From positions 62,001 through 126,000 of the forward strand of contig CAAEJV010000036.1 of NCBI GenBank assembly GCA_900756155.1: a stretch of DNA of 64,000 nt, in the 5' to 3' direction. The stretch is from Pasteurellaceae bacterium (GTDB lineage Bacteria > Pseudomonadota > Gammaproteobacteria > Enterobacterales > Pasteurellaceae). Positions 8,352 to 16,962 of this stretch are shown piece after piece. The notes below the pieces were generated by a model. The model was not told the DNA's origin and made no database searches. It saw only the letters and a program-made list of their open reading frames with translations. The translations under genes were made by a program, and so were the position numbers. The first letter of the stretch is position 1, and the number at the start of each line of letters is the position of its first letter.

Positions 8352-9301
8352 TTTTTGTTTGCTCTTAATAACAAATAAATAAAGTACACACCGCCGACAA
8401 AATTAACGATGATGCTTAATGTCGTGCGGAAGGTAAAAATATGAGTAACCAATAATTGCCCAAAAACCAAGGTAATAATGGAAATTAACATCGCAGCAGG
8501 AATAAGCACCTTATGGCGATAATCACGAACAAATTCGAAGGTCACGTTCATCACTAATAATCCAAGGAAAGTAAGTGGGCCAACAAGTGCGGTCGACACT
8601 GAGGTTAAAATTGCCACGAGAATTAAGAGGACTTTTAAGGTCTTTTGATAATCGATACCTAAGTTGATCGCATTTTCTCGCCCTAACGCCAACACATCAA
8701 AGCAATGCCAATATTTCAGACTGAAAACAATCGTCGCCACTAAAATGGCTAATGCAACCCACAAGATTTGTGTATTGATTCGGTTGAAACTTGCGAAGCC
8801 AATATCTTGTGCGATCTGGAATTCATTTGGATCAATCAACACTTCCATAAACGTCGTCAAGCTACCAAAGAAGGTGCCGAAAATAATCCCAACAAGCAAC
8901 AAGAAGAAAATATTTTGATTTTCTTTCTTAAACAGGAAGTGATAAAGCACTAATGAAAAGGCCATCATTAATCCCGTACACAACACAAACAAGGCAATAG
9001 AATTCATTGAAAGCAATGTGCTTGAACCGAAAAGGAAGATAATCGCTGTTTGAATCAGTAAATACAGCGAATCTAACCCTAAAATACTCGGGGTGAGAAT
9101 TCGGTTATTCACGACAGTTTGGAAAATCATCGTAGCAAGTGCAATTGCAGCGCCTGTAATCACAATCGCAATTAAGGATAGGGCACGATTTTCCAAGGCA
9201 TATTGCCAACGGTTTGGTAAGTTGTAGCCTAAATAGAGTGCAAGAGAAACAATGGCTAACAACGACAATACAATCAGTTGAGAAGAAGATTTCTTAGCCA
9301 T
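8342..9301 (-). CDS. Siderophore ABC transporter, FecCD-type permease (second subunit)
   Basis: Inner-membrane permease of 319 residues with about nine hydrophobic segments. FecCD family features are visible: TGAAIALATMIFQTVVNN near the N-terminus, then LGLDSLYLL and GPLTFLGLLVMNVTFEFVRD towards the C-terminus. It should pair with the 330-residue permease encoded upstream. It overlaps that gene by 8 bp and the ATPase gene by 10 bp. Confidence 0.92.
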   Translation of the reverse strand: MAKKSSSQLIVLSLLAIVSLALYLGYNLPNRWQYALENRALSLIAIVITGAAIALATMIFQTVVNNRILTPSILGLDSLYLLIQTAIIFLFGSSTLLSMNSIALFVLCTGLMMAFSLVLYHFLFKKENQNIFFLLLVGIIFGTFFGSLTTFMEVLIDPNEFQIAQDIGFASFNRINTQILWVALAILVATIVFSLKYWHCFDVLALGRENAINLGIDYQKTLKVLLILVAILTSVSTALVGPLTFLGLLVMNVTFEFVRDYRHKVLIPAAMLISIITLVFGQLLVTHIFTFRTTLSIIVNFVGGVYFIYLLLRANKKWQ

Positions 9302-10247
9302 TTCTATACCGCTTTAATAATAAAAATAAGAAGATACCACTGCCAAATACGCCAACCACGGCATTAATGGAAATCTCATAAGGATAAATCACACTTCGAC
9401 CTAAAATATCGCAGAATAAAACAAATACCGCACCTAACAAAGCGGTATGAGATAACACTTTCTTCAAGTTATCCCCTAAATAAAGCGTGACGATATTCGG
9501 AATAATTAATCCCAAGAAAGGGATCACGCCAACAGACACGATAATAATCGAGGACACAACCGCCACAATGAGCAATCCGAGATAAAGTACCTGGTTGTAA
9601 TTTAGACCTAAATTGACGGTAAAATCTTTCCCCATCCCGACAATAGAAAAACGATGCGCAAATAAATAAGCCACGATGAGTGTAGGAATACTGAAATATA
9701 ACAATTCATAACGGCCTGACATCACAAGAGAAAAGTCCCCTTGTAGCCACCCGGATAAGTTTTGCAATAAATCTTCTTTGTAAGCGATGAAGGCAGTAAT
9801 TGAACCGATGATATTACCGAACATAATACCCACTAAAGGCACAAAAATCGTGTCCTTGAATTTCAAACGGGACAGAATCGTCATAAATAATAATGTGCCA
9901 AGGAAAGACACGATGACTGCAATAGTGGTTTTTAACAACATCGAAGCCGTTGGGAAAAACAGCATCGCCATTAAAATCCCTAATCTTGCACTATCCATGG
10001 TGCCCGCAGTGGTGGGAGAAACAAATCGGTTTCGACTGAGTTGCTGCATCACTAAACCACAAATACTTAGGGATGCGCCAGCAATTAAGATACTAATTAA
10101 ACGAGGCACGCGACTAATTAAAAAGATCTGCCATTGATTACCTTCAAAATTCAGTAACCCTTGCAAATTAACGGTACTTACCCCGAGAAAAAGTGAAATA
10201 AAGGAAAGCACTATCAAAAGAAAAATCAGATAACGTCTCTTAATCAT
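9294..10247 (-). CDS. Siderophore ABC transporter, FecCD-type permease (first subunit)
   Basis: Inner-membrane permease, first gene of the operon. FecCD family features include SLSICGLVMQQLSRNRFVSP, VGIMFGNIIGSITAFI and VGVIPFLGLIIPNIV. The frame is open from 10286, giving 13 extra residues. I chose the ATG at 10247 (MIKRRYLIFLL, 317 residues) because the upstream ATG falls inside a plausible -10 (TATGCT) and because a Fur-like box spans 10251-10269. Neither start has a strong ribosome binding site, so the choice is tentative. Confidence 0.88.
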   Translation of the reverse strand: MIKRRYLIFLLIVLSFISLFLGVSTVNLQGLLNFEGNQWQIFLISRVPRLISILIAGASLSICGLVMQQLSRNRFVSPTTAGTMDSARLGILMAMLFFPTASMLLKTTIAVIVSFLGTLLFMTILSRLKFKDTIFVPLVGIMFGNIIGSITAFIAYKEDLLQNLSGWLQGDFSLVMSGRYELLYFSIPTLIVAYLFAHRFSIVGMGKDFTVNLGLNYNQVLYLGLLIVAVVSSIIIVSVGVIPFLGLIIPNIVTLYLGDNLKKVLSHTALLGAVFVLFCDILGRSVIYPYEISINAVVGVFGSGIFLFLLLKRYRNG

Positions 10248-10250
10248 AAA

Positions 10251-10269
10251 AATGAGAATAATTCTAAAA
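10251..10269 (-). promoter_or_regulatory. Putative Fur box of the siderophore operon
   Basis: The plus strand reads AATGAGAATAATTCTAAAA. Its left arm and centre match the Fur pattern AATGAGAATNATTCTCATT exactly; the right end has decayed. It lies directly before the first permease start. Iron-responsive repression is what the family of transporters predicts. Confidence 0.6.
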
Positions 10270-10348
10270 TGCAAAGAGAATAGCATATTGAGGAAAAAGA
10301 GAAAAGATGAAGTGCGGTCAGTTTTCAGCTAATTTTTTAGGCCTATAA

Positions 10349-10376
10349 AAAATGCGGTCAAATTTGACCGCATTTT
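10349..10376 (-). terminator. mepM terminator
   Basis: A near-perfect palindrome, AAAATGCGGTCAA then TTGACCGCATTTT, with T-runs both sides. The arms are one base off the uptake signal (ATGCGGT in place of GTGCGGT). It lies just after the mepM stop codon. Confidence 0.8.
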
Positions 10377-10381
10377 ATTCA

Positions 10382-11857
10382 CTATAATTTTAATGTTCTT
10401 TCAACTTCTTTTGCTCGGACTAAGAATTGCTTACGCTCTGCAGTTGCCATACCGCTGCTGGTACCTGGTAATTTCACCGTAAGCGGGTTCACCGCTCGCT
10501 CATTGATATGAAACTCGTAGTGCAAGTGTGGACCGGTTGAAATACCCGTATTACCAGTTAATGCAATGCGCTCCCCTTTCTTCACTGTTTGGCCCGCACG
10601 CACTAAAGCACGACTTAAATGCATATACACCGTTTGATATTCACGACCATGGCGTATCACCACATAACGTCCTGCACCACCGGCTTGATAAGCCACTTTT
10701 TCCACCACACCTTCTGCTGGCGCAATAACTGGCGTACCTGGTGAAACAGCAAAGTCTACCCCTTTATGCGGACGAACACGTCCCGTTACTGGATGGCGCC
10801 GATTTGGGTTAAATGGTGAAGAAATACGGGCTTGACGTTGCAATGGATAACGCGCAAAGCCTTTACCAAGGGTTTCCCCTTGCTTATCGTAGTAGCGACC
10901 ATTCGCTGCTTGAATACCATAATAGCTCTTACCATCTGCCATAATGTGAATGGCTTCAACGTTACCTTGACCGGTTAATTTATCGCCTAAATATTCACGT
11001 GATACCAAAATCGCAAACTTAGTCCCTTTACTGAGTTTTTGAAGGCTTACTTGCCATTGTAATGCTGAGCTTAATTGGCTGATTTGACGACCATCTAGAC
11101 CTAAATCACGCAAACTTGATGCAAAAGATCCGTTAATTGTTCCTTTTAACACCTCTTTCTTCCAGATACTTTTCTTCTCTAGAATTTGGCGTTTAAACTT
11201 ACCGTCTTCCGTGCGCTCATAAATGCGCTCTTCTTTTTCAGATACCAACCAGTTTAAGTATTCCAACTGGTCTTCTTTATCTAGAATCCAATAGAACTGT
11301 TGACCTGCGCGCAGCGTTTTTAATTCAGGATACGCAGCAATCAAATCTTTCGCCGTATCATCTTCTAAACCGGAAAGCTCTAATACATCTTTTAATGAAT
11401 CGCCACGTACTACGGTATGGCTAAATTGATCGGTAATACGTAATGCTTGATCGGCCACATCTAAAATACCACTCAGCGCATCTTGAGCGTCTTTTGGTAA
11501 ATCATTGAGATCGTCAAACTGTGGTTTAATTTCATCGACTTCATCATCTTTGGCTTGAAGATCATCATCGTAAGAAGTCGCATCTTCCGTATTCGCATTC
11601 TGCTTAGTTTCAGGATGTTCACCTGCTTGAGTTTGTTGCTTGTCTGATTCTGTTTTTTCAGGTGTAAGAGATTGATATTGAACATTATCCACCATCTCTG
11701 GTTCAAGATTACTTTGCAGAGAAGGATCATAATCAGCGGTATCTTTAAAGGCGAGGAAAATACCCGTTAAAATAAGCAAAAGTGCGGCAAAAAAAATCGC
11801 CGCTTTTATACGGGATTTTCGTTTCCGTCGATCTCTAGCTAATTTAACGTGTTGCAA
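10382..11857 (-). CDS. mepM: Murein DD-endopeptidase MepM-like (M23 metallopeptidase, OapA/LysM region)
   Basis: Cleaves peptide cross-links in peptidoglycan so that new strands can be inserted. It has 491 residues with one N-terminal membrane anchor (about 18-37). An acidic low-complexity linker (about 45-125) and a LysM/OapA-like segment (about 148-192) follow. The C-terminal M23 domain has zinc ligands H364 and D368 (RPHKGVDF), H413 (YMHLSR) and H446 (GPHLHYEFH). The acidic linker makes it longer than E. coli MepM (440). Divergent from znuC. Confidence 0.92.
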   Translation of the reverse strand: MQHVKLARDRRKRKSRIKAAIFFAALLLILTGIFLAFKDTADYDPSLQSNLEPEMVDNVQYQSLTPEKTESDKQQTQAGEHPETKQNANTEDATSYDDDLQAKDDEVDEIKPQFDDLNDLPKDAQDALSGILDVADQALRITDQFSHTVVRGDSLKDVLELSGLEDDTAKDLIAAYPELKTLRAGQQFYWILDKEDQLEYLNWLVSEKEERIYERTEDGKFKRQILEKKSIWKKEVLKGTINGSFASSLRDLGLDGRQISQLSSALQWQVSLQKLSKGTKFAILVSREYLGDKLTGQGNVEAIHIMADGKSYYGIQAANGRYYDKQGETLGKGFARYPLQRQARISSPFNPNRRHPVTGRVRPHKGVDFAVSPGTPVIAPAEGVVEKVAYQAGGAGRYVVIRHGREYQTVYMHLSRALVRAGQTVKKGERIALTGNTGISTGPHLHYEFHINERAVNPLTVKLPGTSSGMATAERKQFLVRAKEVERTLKL

Positions 11858-11948
11858 AATAGATACCTTTAAAATGAATAAAAAGCTTTTCGCTCTTCAG
11901 ACTACAAACTCTAAAAAAAATTCATTTTACCCTAAAAATGTCAAATCT

Positions 11949-11969
11949 TATGCCTAAATATTAGGCATA
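11949..11969. promoter_or_regulatory. Inverted repeat upstream of znuC
   Basis: TATGCCTAA and TTAGGCATA (9-bp perfect arms) flank a 3-base centre, 67 bp before the znuC ATG and 92 bp from the mepM start. It is the only strong dyad in the divergent region and could be an operator. It does not match the enterobacterial Zur consensus. Confidence 0.45.
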
Positions 11970-12035
11970 GTCAGAATTTCTTGAGAAAAACAAGGAAATG
12001 AGCTATTTTAGTGAGCCATTTTTAAAGGGGGGATT

Positions 12036-12830
12036 ATGCAGATTCACGCCATTCAACCAGCCCAACCAACACCATTAATTACGCTGAAAAATATCAATGT
12101 GGTCTTTGAACAAAAGACAGCATTACGGGATATTAATTTCAGCATTTATCCTAATTCAATTATCACCATTGTAGGCCCAAATGGTGGGGGGAAATCGACC
12201 CTCTTGAAAACCTTATTAAAATTACAACCGCCGACATCCGGTGAGGTGATTTATAGCACCAATGTCAGAATTGGCTATGTCCCACAAAAAATTCACCTCG
12301 ATCACAGCTTACCAATGACGGTTGAGCGTTTTCTGGCACTCAAAAAAGGGGTTAAAACGCAAGAAATATCAACCGCACTTGAGCAACTCTCTATCACTCA
12401 TTTGAGAAAAAATAATATGCAAAAACTCTCAGGTGGGGAAATGCAACGCGTGTTATTAGCTCGTGCGATTTTGAACAAACCCAATTTACTGGTGCTAGAT
12501 GAACCAACTCAAGGGGTCGATATTAATGGTCAAGCTGAACTTTATCAGCTGATTCACCGTACTCAACAAGCCTTAAATTGTGCGGTTTTAATGGTTTCCC
12601 ATGATTTGCATATCGTGATGGCGGACAGTAAAGAAGTGTTGTGCATCAATCAACATATTCGCTGTGCCGGCACACCCGAAAGTTTATCGAATGATCCAAC
12701 ATTTATACGCCTTTGGGGCAACCAAATCTCACAAAATGTGGGCTTTTATACGCACCATCATAATCATCATCATAATATGCACGGTGATGTTTGTAGTTGC
12801 AGTGCCAATCCATCTGAATGCCAACAATAA
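12036..12830 (+). CDS. znuC: Zinc ABC transporter ATP-binding protein
   Basis: ATPase of the high-affinity zinc importer ZnuABC. Of 264 residues, Walker A is GPNGGGKST, the signature is LSGGEMQRV and Walker B is LLVLDEPTQG, followed by VSHDLHIVM. The C-terminus is rich in His (THHHNHHHNMH) and then holds three Cys in a short stretch (VCSCSANPSEC). E. coli ZnuC also has a His-rich tail; the cysteines are a feature of this one. The ATG follows AAAGGGGGG. znuB starts 9 nt after the stop. No znuA is in the window. Confidence 0.95.
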   Translation: MQIHAIQPAQPTPLITLKNINVVFEQKTALRDINFSIYPNSIITIVGPNGGGKSTLLKTLLKLQPPTSGEVIYSTNVRIGYVPQKIHLDHSLPMTVERFLALKKGVKTQEISTALEQLSITHLRKNNMQKLSGGEMQRVLLARAILNKPNLLVLDEPTQGVDINGQAELYQLIHRTQQALNCAVLMVSHDLHIVMADSKEVLCINQHIRCAGTPESLSNDPTFIRLWGNQISQNVGFYTHHHNHHHNMHGDVCSCSANPSECQQ

Positions 12831-12839
12831 GGAAAAATC

Positions 12840-13625
12840 ATGTTTGAGATTTTATTTCCCGCCTTGCTTACAGGCTTACTGCTTTCCTTAATTACCGCAC
12901 CACTGGGTGCTTTTGTGGTGTGGCGTAAAATGGCTTATTTTGGTGATACCCTTTCCCACTCAGCCTTGCTTGGTGTGGCGTTAGGGATTTTCTTACAAAT
13001 TAACCCTTATGTTGCCATTGTAATTTTGACGATTATTCTCGCCGTATTAATGGTATGGCTCGAAAGTAACACGCAATTTTCAGTGGATACCCTTTTAGGC
13101 ATTATCGCACACAGTTGTCTTTCCCTTGGTGTGGTTACGGTTGGCTTACTAAAAAATGTCCGCGTAGACTTAATGAGTTATCTTTTTGGGGATTTGCTCG
13201 CCATTAATTTTAACGACTTACCTTATATTGGCACGGGTGTCCTCATTGTATTAGGCACACTGCTTTACTTCTGGCAAGCCTTACTCTCCACCACTGTCTC
13301 ACCTGAACTGGCTCAAGTGGAAGGCATTAACATCAAAAAAATGCGATTTATCTTGATGATTTTGACCGCACTGACGATCGCATTAAGTATGAAGTTTGTT
13401 GGAGCCCTGATTATTACATCGCTATTAATTATTCCAGCTGCAACAGCAAGACGTTTTGCAAAGACACCTGAACAAATGGTATTTATTGCCATTTTAATCA
13501 GTATGCTTTCCGTCGTTGGCGGGTTATTCCTTTCCGCCTTTTATGATACCGCTGCGGGGCCTTCTGTCGTGATTTGTTCCGCATTTTTGTTTTTGTTATC
13601 ATTACTAAAAAAGGAATATTTATAA
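12840..13625 (+). CDS. znuB: Zinc ABC transporter permease
   Basis: Inner-membrane channel of the zinc importer. It has 261 residues and about seven to eight hydrophobic segments, typical of the ABC-3 metal permease family. The motif FGDTLSHSALLGVALG (about 33-48) is the family's conserved loop, and AAGPSVVICS lies near the end. The ATG follows AAGGAAAAATC. Co-transcribed with znuC. Confidence 0.95.
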   Translation: MFEILFPALLTGLLLSLITAPLGAFVVWRKMAYFGDTLSHSALLGVALGIFLQINPYVAIVILTIILAVLMVWLESNTQFSVDTLLGIIAHSCLSLGVVTVGLLKNVRVDLMSYLFGDLLAINFNDLPYIGTGVLIVLGTLLYFWQALLSTTVSPELAQVEGINIKKMRFILMILTALTIALSMKFVGALIITSLLIIPAATARRFAKTPEQMVFIAILISMLSVVGGLFLSAFYDTAAGPSVVICSAFLFLLSLLKKEYL

Positions 13626-13712
13626 TCCGCTCCAACCAGTGAAAACCATTTGCACCGCACCTTAAATCTTGATAAAGTGCGGGCAACTTTTGACGATATT
13701 TTAGGATAAGAA

Positions 13713-14660
13713 ATGAGCCAAGAATATTTAGATTTTGAATTACCTATTGCTGAACTTGAAGCCAAAATTGAAGCGCTACGTTCAGCATCTGATGACAAAA
13801 TTGATTTACACGATGAAATTAAACGCTTACAAAAGAAAAGCGATGAATTAACCAAAAAAACCTTTGCAAATCTTGATGCATGGCAGGTTTCTCGTATGGC
13901 ACGTCACCCAAATCGTCCATACACGCTTGATTATATCGAACATATTTTTACTGATTTCCAAGAACTTGCAGGCGATCGTGCCTTTGCAGATGATAAAGCA
14001 ATCGTAGGTGGTCTTGCTCGTTTAGATGGTCGCGCAGTAATGATTATCGGCCACCAAAAAGGTCGTACAGTAAAAGACAAAGTGACTCGTAACTTTGGTA
14101 TGCCTGCACCTGAAGGTTATCGTAAAGCGTTACGTTTAATGCAAATGGCTGAGCGTTTCAACTTACCTATTATTACCTTTATCGACACGCCAGGGGCTTA
14201 CCCGGGTATCGGTGCGGAAGAACGTGGTCAATCTGAAGCGATTGCTCGTAACTTACGTGAAATGTCTACCTTAAAAGTACCTATTATCTGTACCGTAATC
14301 GGTGAAGGCGGTTCCGGTGGTGCATTAGCCATTGGTGTGGGAGATAAAGTGAATATGTTACAATATTCAACTTATTCCGTTATTTCACCAGAAGGCTGTG
14401 CTTCTATCTTATGGAAAAGCGCAGAAAAAGCGTCAACCGCAGCAGAAGTCATGGGCTTAACTGCAACTCGTTTAAAAGAGTTAGGTTTAATTGATAATAT
14501 CGTTCCTGAGCCATTAGGTGGTGCACATCGTAATTATCATGAAATGGCACGTAATTTAAAACAATGCCTTGTTGAAGAACTAAACGAACTCGATACCTTC
14601 GACAAAGATGGCTTATTAGAAAGACGTTATGAACGTTTAATGTCTTATGGTTATTGTTAA
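13713..14660 (+). CDS. accA: Acetyl-CoA carboxylase carboxyltransferase, alpha subunit
   Basis: With AccD, transfers the carboxyl group from biotin to acetyl-CoA, making malonyl-CoA for fatty-acid synthesis. The 315 residues (E. coli 319) begin LDFELPIAELEAKIEALR and contain TFIDTPGAYPGIGAEERGQS and GEGGSGGALAIGVGD, the crotonase-fold signatures. The ATG follows TTAGGATAAGAA. A degenerate uptake-signal dyad lies just upstream (about 13652-13680). A strong terminator follows. Confidence 0.97.
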   Translation: MSQEYLDFELPIAELEAKIEALRSASDDKIDLHDEIKRLQKKSDELTKKTFANLDAWQVSRMARHPNRPYTLDYIEHIFTDFQELAGDRAFADDKAIVGGLARLDGRAVMIIGHQKGRTVKDKVTRNFGMPAPEGYRKALRLMQMAERFNLPIITFIDTPGAYPGIGAEERGQSEAIARNLREMSTLKVPIICTVIGEGGSGGALAIGVGDKVNMLQYSTYSVISPEGCASILWKSAEKASTAAEVMGLTATRLKELGLIDNIVPEPLGGAHRNYHEMARNLKQCLVEELNELDTFDKDGLLERRYERLMSYGYC

Positions 14661-14668
14661 TAAAATAG

Positions 14669-14700
14669 AAAAAGAGCGGTTAGTTTAACCGCTCTTTTTT
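14669..14700 (+). terminator. accA terminator
   Basis: A stem of AAAAAGAGCGGTTA and TAACCGCTCTTTTT encloses a 3-nt loop and is followed by a T-run, 8 bp after the accA stop. Confidence 0.92.
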
Positions 14701-14775
14701 GTGTTTTGAAAAAAATGTTGCATGGATGCAAGAAACAGCATCAATGCCTAAAATAATATAAAAGGAGAACTCAAA

Positions 14776-15642
14776 ATGAAAAACGTATTAGCAATCCAAT
14801 CTCACGTAGTTTATGGTTTTGCCGGTAATAAATCTGCCACCTTCCCAATGCAGCTATTAGGCGTGGATGTATGGGCACTCAATACCGTGCAATTCTCTAA
14901 CCATACCCAATATGGCAAATGGACGGGGATGGTGATTCCACAAGAGCAAATTGGTGAAATCGCCAATGGTTTAGATGCGATTGGAAAACTGCAAGAATGT
15001 GATGCGTTACTTTCTGGCTATTTAGGTTCAGCGGAACAAGTTGACCAAATTATCTATGCTTTAGAGAAAATCAAAGCTCGTAACCCAAATGTACTTTACT
15101 TGTGCGATCCAGTGATGCCAAATGCCGAAAAAGTCTGTGTCGTGGCGGATGGTGTACGTGAACGCTTAATTGAAAAAGCGATTCCACGTGCGGACATCAT
15201 GACCCCAAATCTTTCCGAACTTCGTACGCTTTCTGACTTCCCGATCAACACCTTTGACGAGGTACTCAAAGCCGCCAATGCATTAGTGGCTAAAGGTGTG
15301 AAAAAAGTGTTAGTTAAACACTTAGGTAAAGCAGGTAAATTAAATGATCCTGATACCTTTGAAATCATTATGGCGACACCTGAAGGCGTATGGCATTTAA
15401 GTCGTCCGCTTTATAAATTTGACTTTGAACCAGTTGGTGTGGGTGATTTAATTGCAGGTACTTTCTTGGCGCATTACTTAAACTGTGGCAACGATGTTGA
15501 AGCGTTTGAAAAAATGAATAATGCTGTTGCAGGCGTAATAAAAACTACCTTTGATTTGAAATCTTACGAACTCCAACCTATTGCTGCGCGTTTTGAGATC
15601 TTAAATCCAAGCACAAACTACAAAGCCGTTAAAGTTGCCTAA
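14776..15642 (+). CDS. pdxY: Pyridoxal kinase PdxY
   Basis: Phosphorylates pyridoxal to pyridoxal 5'-phosphate in the salvage pathway. The 288 residues (E. coli 287) begin MKNVLAIQSHVVYGFAGN, with VQFSNHTQYGKWTG and ALLSGYLGSAEQ typical of PdxY. The ribokinase-type catalytic motif reads FEPVGVGDLIAGTF, Asp of GVGD being the expected base. The ATG follows AAAGGAGAACTCAAA. Its stop overlaps the tilS start (TAATG). Confidence 0.95.
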   Translation: MKNVLAIQSHVVYGFAGNKSATFPMQLLGVDVWALNTVQFSNHTQYGKWTGMVIPQEQIGEIANGLDAIGKLQECDALLSGYLGSAEQVDQIIYALEKIKARNPNVLYLCDPVMPNAEKVCVVADGVRERLIEKAIPRADIMTPNLSELRTLSDFPINTFDEVLKAANALVAKGVKKVLVKHLGKAGKLNDPDTFEIIMATPEGVWHLSRPLYKFDFEPVGVGDLIAGTFLAHYLNCGNDVEAFEKMNNAVAGVIKTTFDLKSYELQPIAARFEILNPSTNYKAVKVA

Positions 15643-16934
15643 TGGATCTTTTTTCATTATTCCAAGCACAAATCCCAACCACCGCCAATAAGCTTCTCAT
15701 TGCTTTTAGCGGTGGTTTGGATTCAACTGCACTACTTTCTTTAGTTAAAAAACTCAGCGAAAAACGACCGCACTTAAGCCTGCGAACTATCCATATCCAT
15801 CACGGATTAAGCCCGAATGCGGATACTTGGACGGCTCATTGCCAACAACTCTGTAAACAATTTGCCATTCCACTTATTATTGAAAAAGTCAAAGTGGAAA
15901 TGCATGATGGCATTGAAGCCGGCGCTAGAGAAGCCCGTTATCAGGCGATTTTAAAACATATTCAGCCAGATGAATATCTGGTCACTGCACATCATTTAAA
16001 TGATCAAACTGAAACCTTTTTCCTCGCATTAAAACGAGGCGCGGGATTACAGGGTTTAGGTGCTATGCAAAAAGAAAGCCAACTATTTGGGATGCCTATT
16101 CTACGCCCGCTCCTATCTTTTAGCCGTAATGAATTAGAACATTATGTTCAACAAGAAAATCTGTCTTGGGTAGAAGACGAAAGCAATCAAGATAATCATT
16201 ACGATCGCAATTTTTTACGCAACCAAATTTTGCCTGAAATACGTCAACGCTGGGGGCATTTTGATTATGCGGTTCAGCGTGCCGCACAACATTGTTTTGA
16301 GCAACAGCAACTGATTAATGAATTATTACAAACTTGCTTTGAGCAGCATCTTCTTGAGGATCAAAAACAGTTTTCACTCGTAAACTTTCTAGGCTATTCA
16401 TCGCAAAAACAAACCGCACTTTTGCGAATGTGGTTGGCCAAAAATCAGATTGCCATGCCAACGCAGGTTCAATTAGCACATATTATTGATGATGTAATTA
16501 AAGCCAAAGCAGATGCAACCCCCCAATTTCAACTCGGAGAACATATTATTCGCCGATATCAACAACGTCTCTATTTAACAGAGAAATTCGTTGATTTGTC
16601 GCAAACTTGTATTGATATGCCATTAAATCAACAGATTACCTTGCCTGATAATCTTGGAACAATTTGTGCAGCCCACAACGCGAAAGGCATTTTAGTCAAT
16701 TGGAACGAAAAACAGGTTCAACTTGCCGATACACAAGAACCGATTCAAATACGATTTGCTTATACTGGCAAAGTGAAACGACAGCATAATCGCCCTGCCG
16801 AAACCATGAAAAAAATCTGGCAAGAGCTCGGTGTTCCGCCTTGGCAACGGAACCGTATTCCGCTCATTTTTTATGGTGAGACTTTACAAAGTGCGGTGGG
16901 GTTTTTCCGTGTTTTTCAGAACTTAGAGAAATAA
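15642..16934 (+). CDS. tilS: tRNA(Ile)-lysidine synthetase
   Basis: Adds lysine to C34 of the tRNA-Ile that reads AUA, switching both charging and codon recognition; essential. The 430 residues carry the PP-loop SGGLDST (near 25-31), HHGLSPNADTW, HHLNDQTETFFLALKRG and the NFLRNQILP segment of the TilS core. A C-terminal TilS domain follows. Translationally coupled to pdxY by a 1-base overlap. Confidence 0.95.
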   Translation: MDLFSLFQAQIPTTANKLLIAFSGGLDSTALLSLVKKLSEKRPHLSLRTIHIHHGLSPNADTWTAHCQQLCKQFAIPLIIEKVKVEMHDGIEAGAREARYQAILKHIQPDEYLVTAHHLNDQTETFFLALKRGAGLQGLGAMQKESQLFGMPILRPLLSFSRNELEHYVQQENLSWVEDESNQDNHYDRNFLRNQILPEIRQRWGHFDYAVQRAAQHCFEQQQLINELLQTCFEQHLLEDQKQFSLVNFLGYSSQKQTALLRMWLAKNQIAMPTQVQLAHIIDDVIKAKADATPQFQLGEHIIRRYQQRLYLTEKFVDLSQTCIDMPLNQQITLPDNLGTICAAHNAKGILVNWNEKQVQLADTQEPIQIRFAYTGKVKRQHNRPAETMKKIWQELGVPPWQRNRIPLIFYGETLQSAVGFFRVFQNLEK

Positions 16935-16962
16935 AAAAATGGGTGATGAGTCACCCATTTTT
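16935..16962. terminator. Bidirectional terminator between tilS and mutH
   Basis: AAAAATGGGTGA and TCACCCATTTTT (12-bp arms) enclose a 4-nt loop. It lies between convergent genes and overlaps the mutH 3' end. Confidence 0.9.

Noticed and set aside
12757..12778. CAT/AAT repeat that could be a phase-variable tract
   Set aside because: It is short, imperfect, and encodes the in-frame His/Asn tail of ZnuC; trinucleotide changes would not shift the frame.
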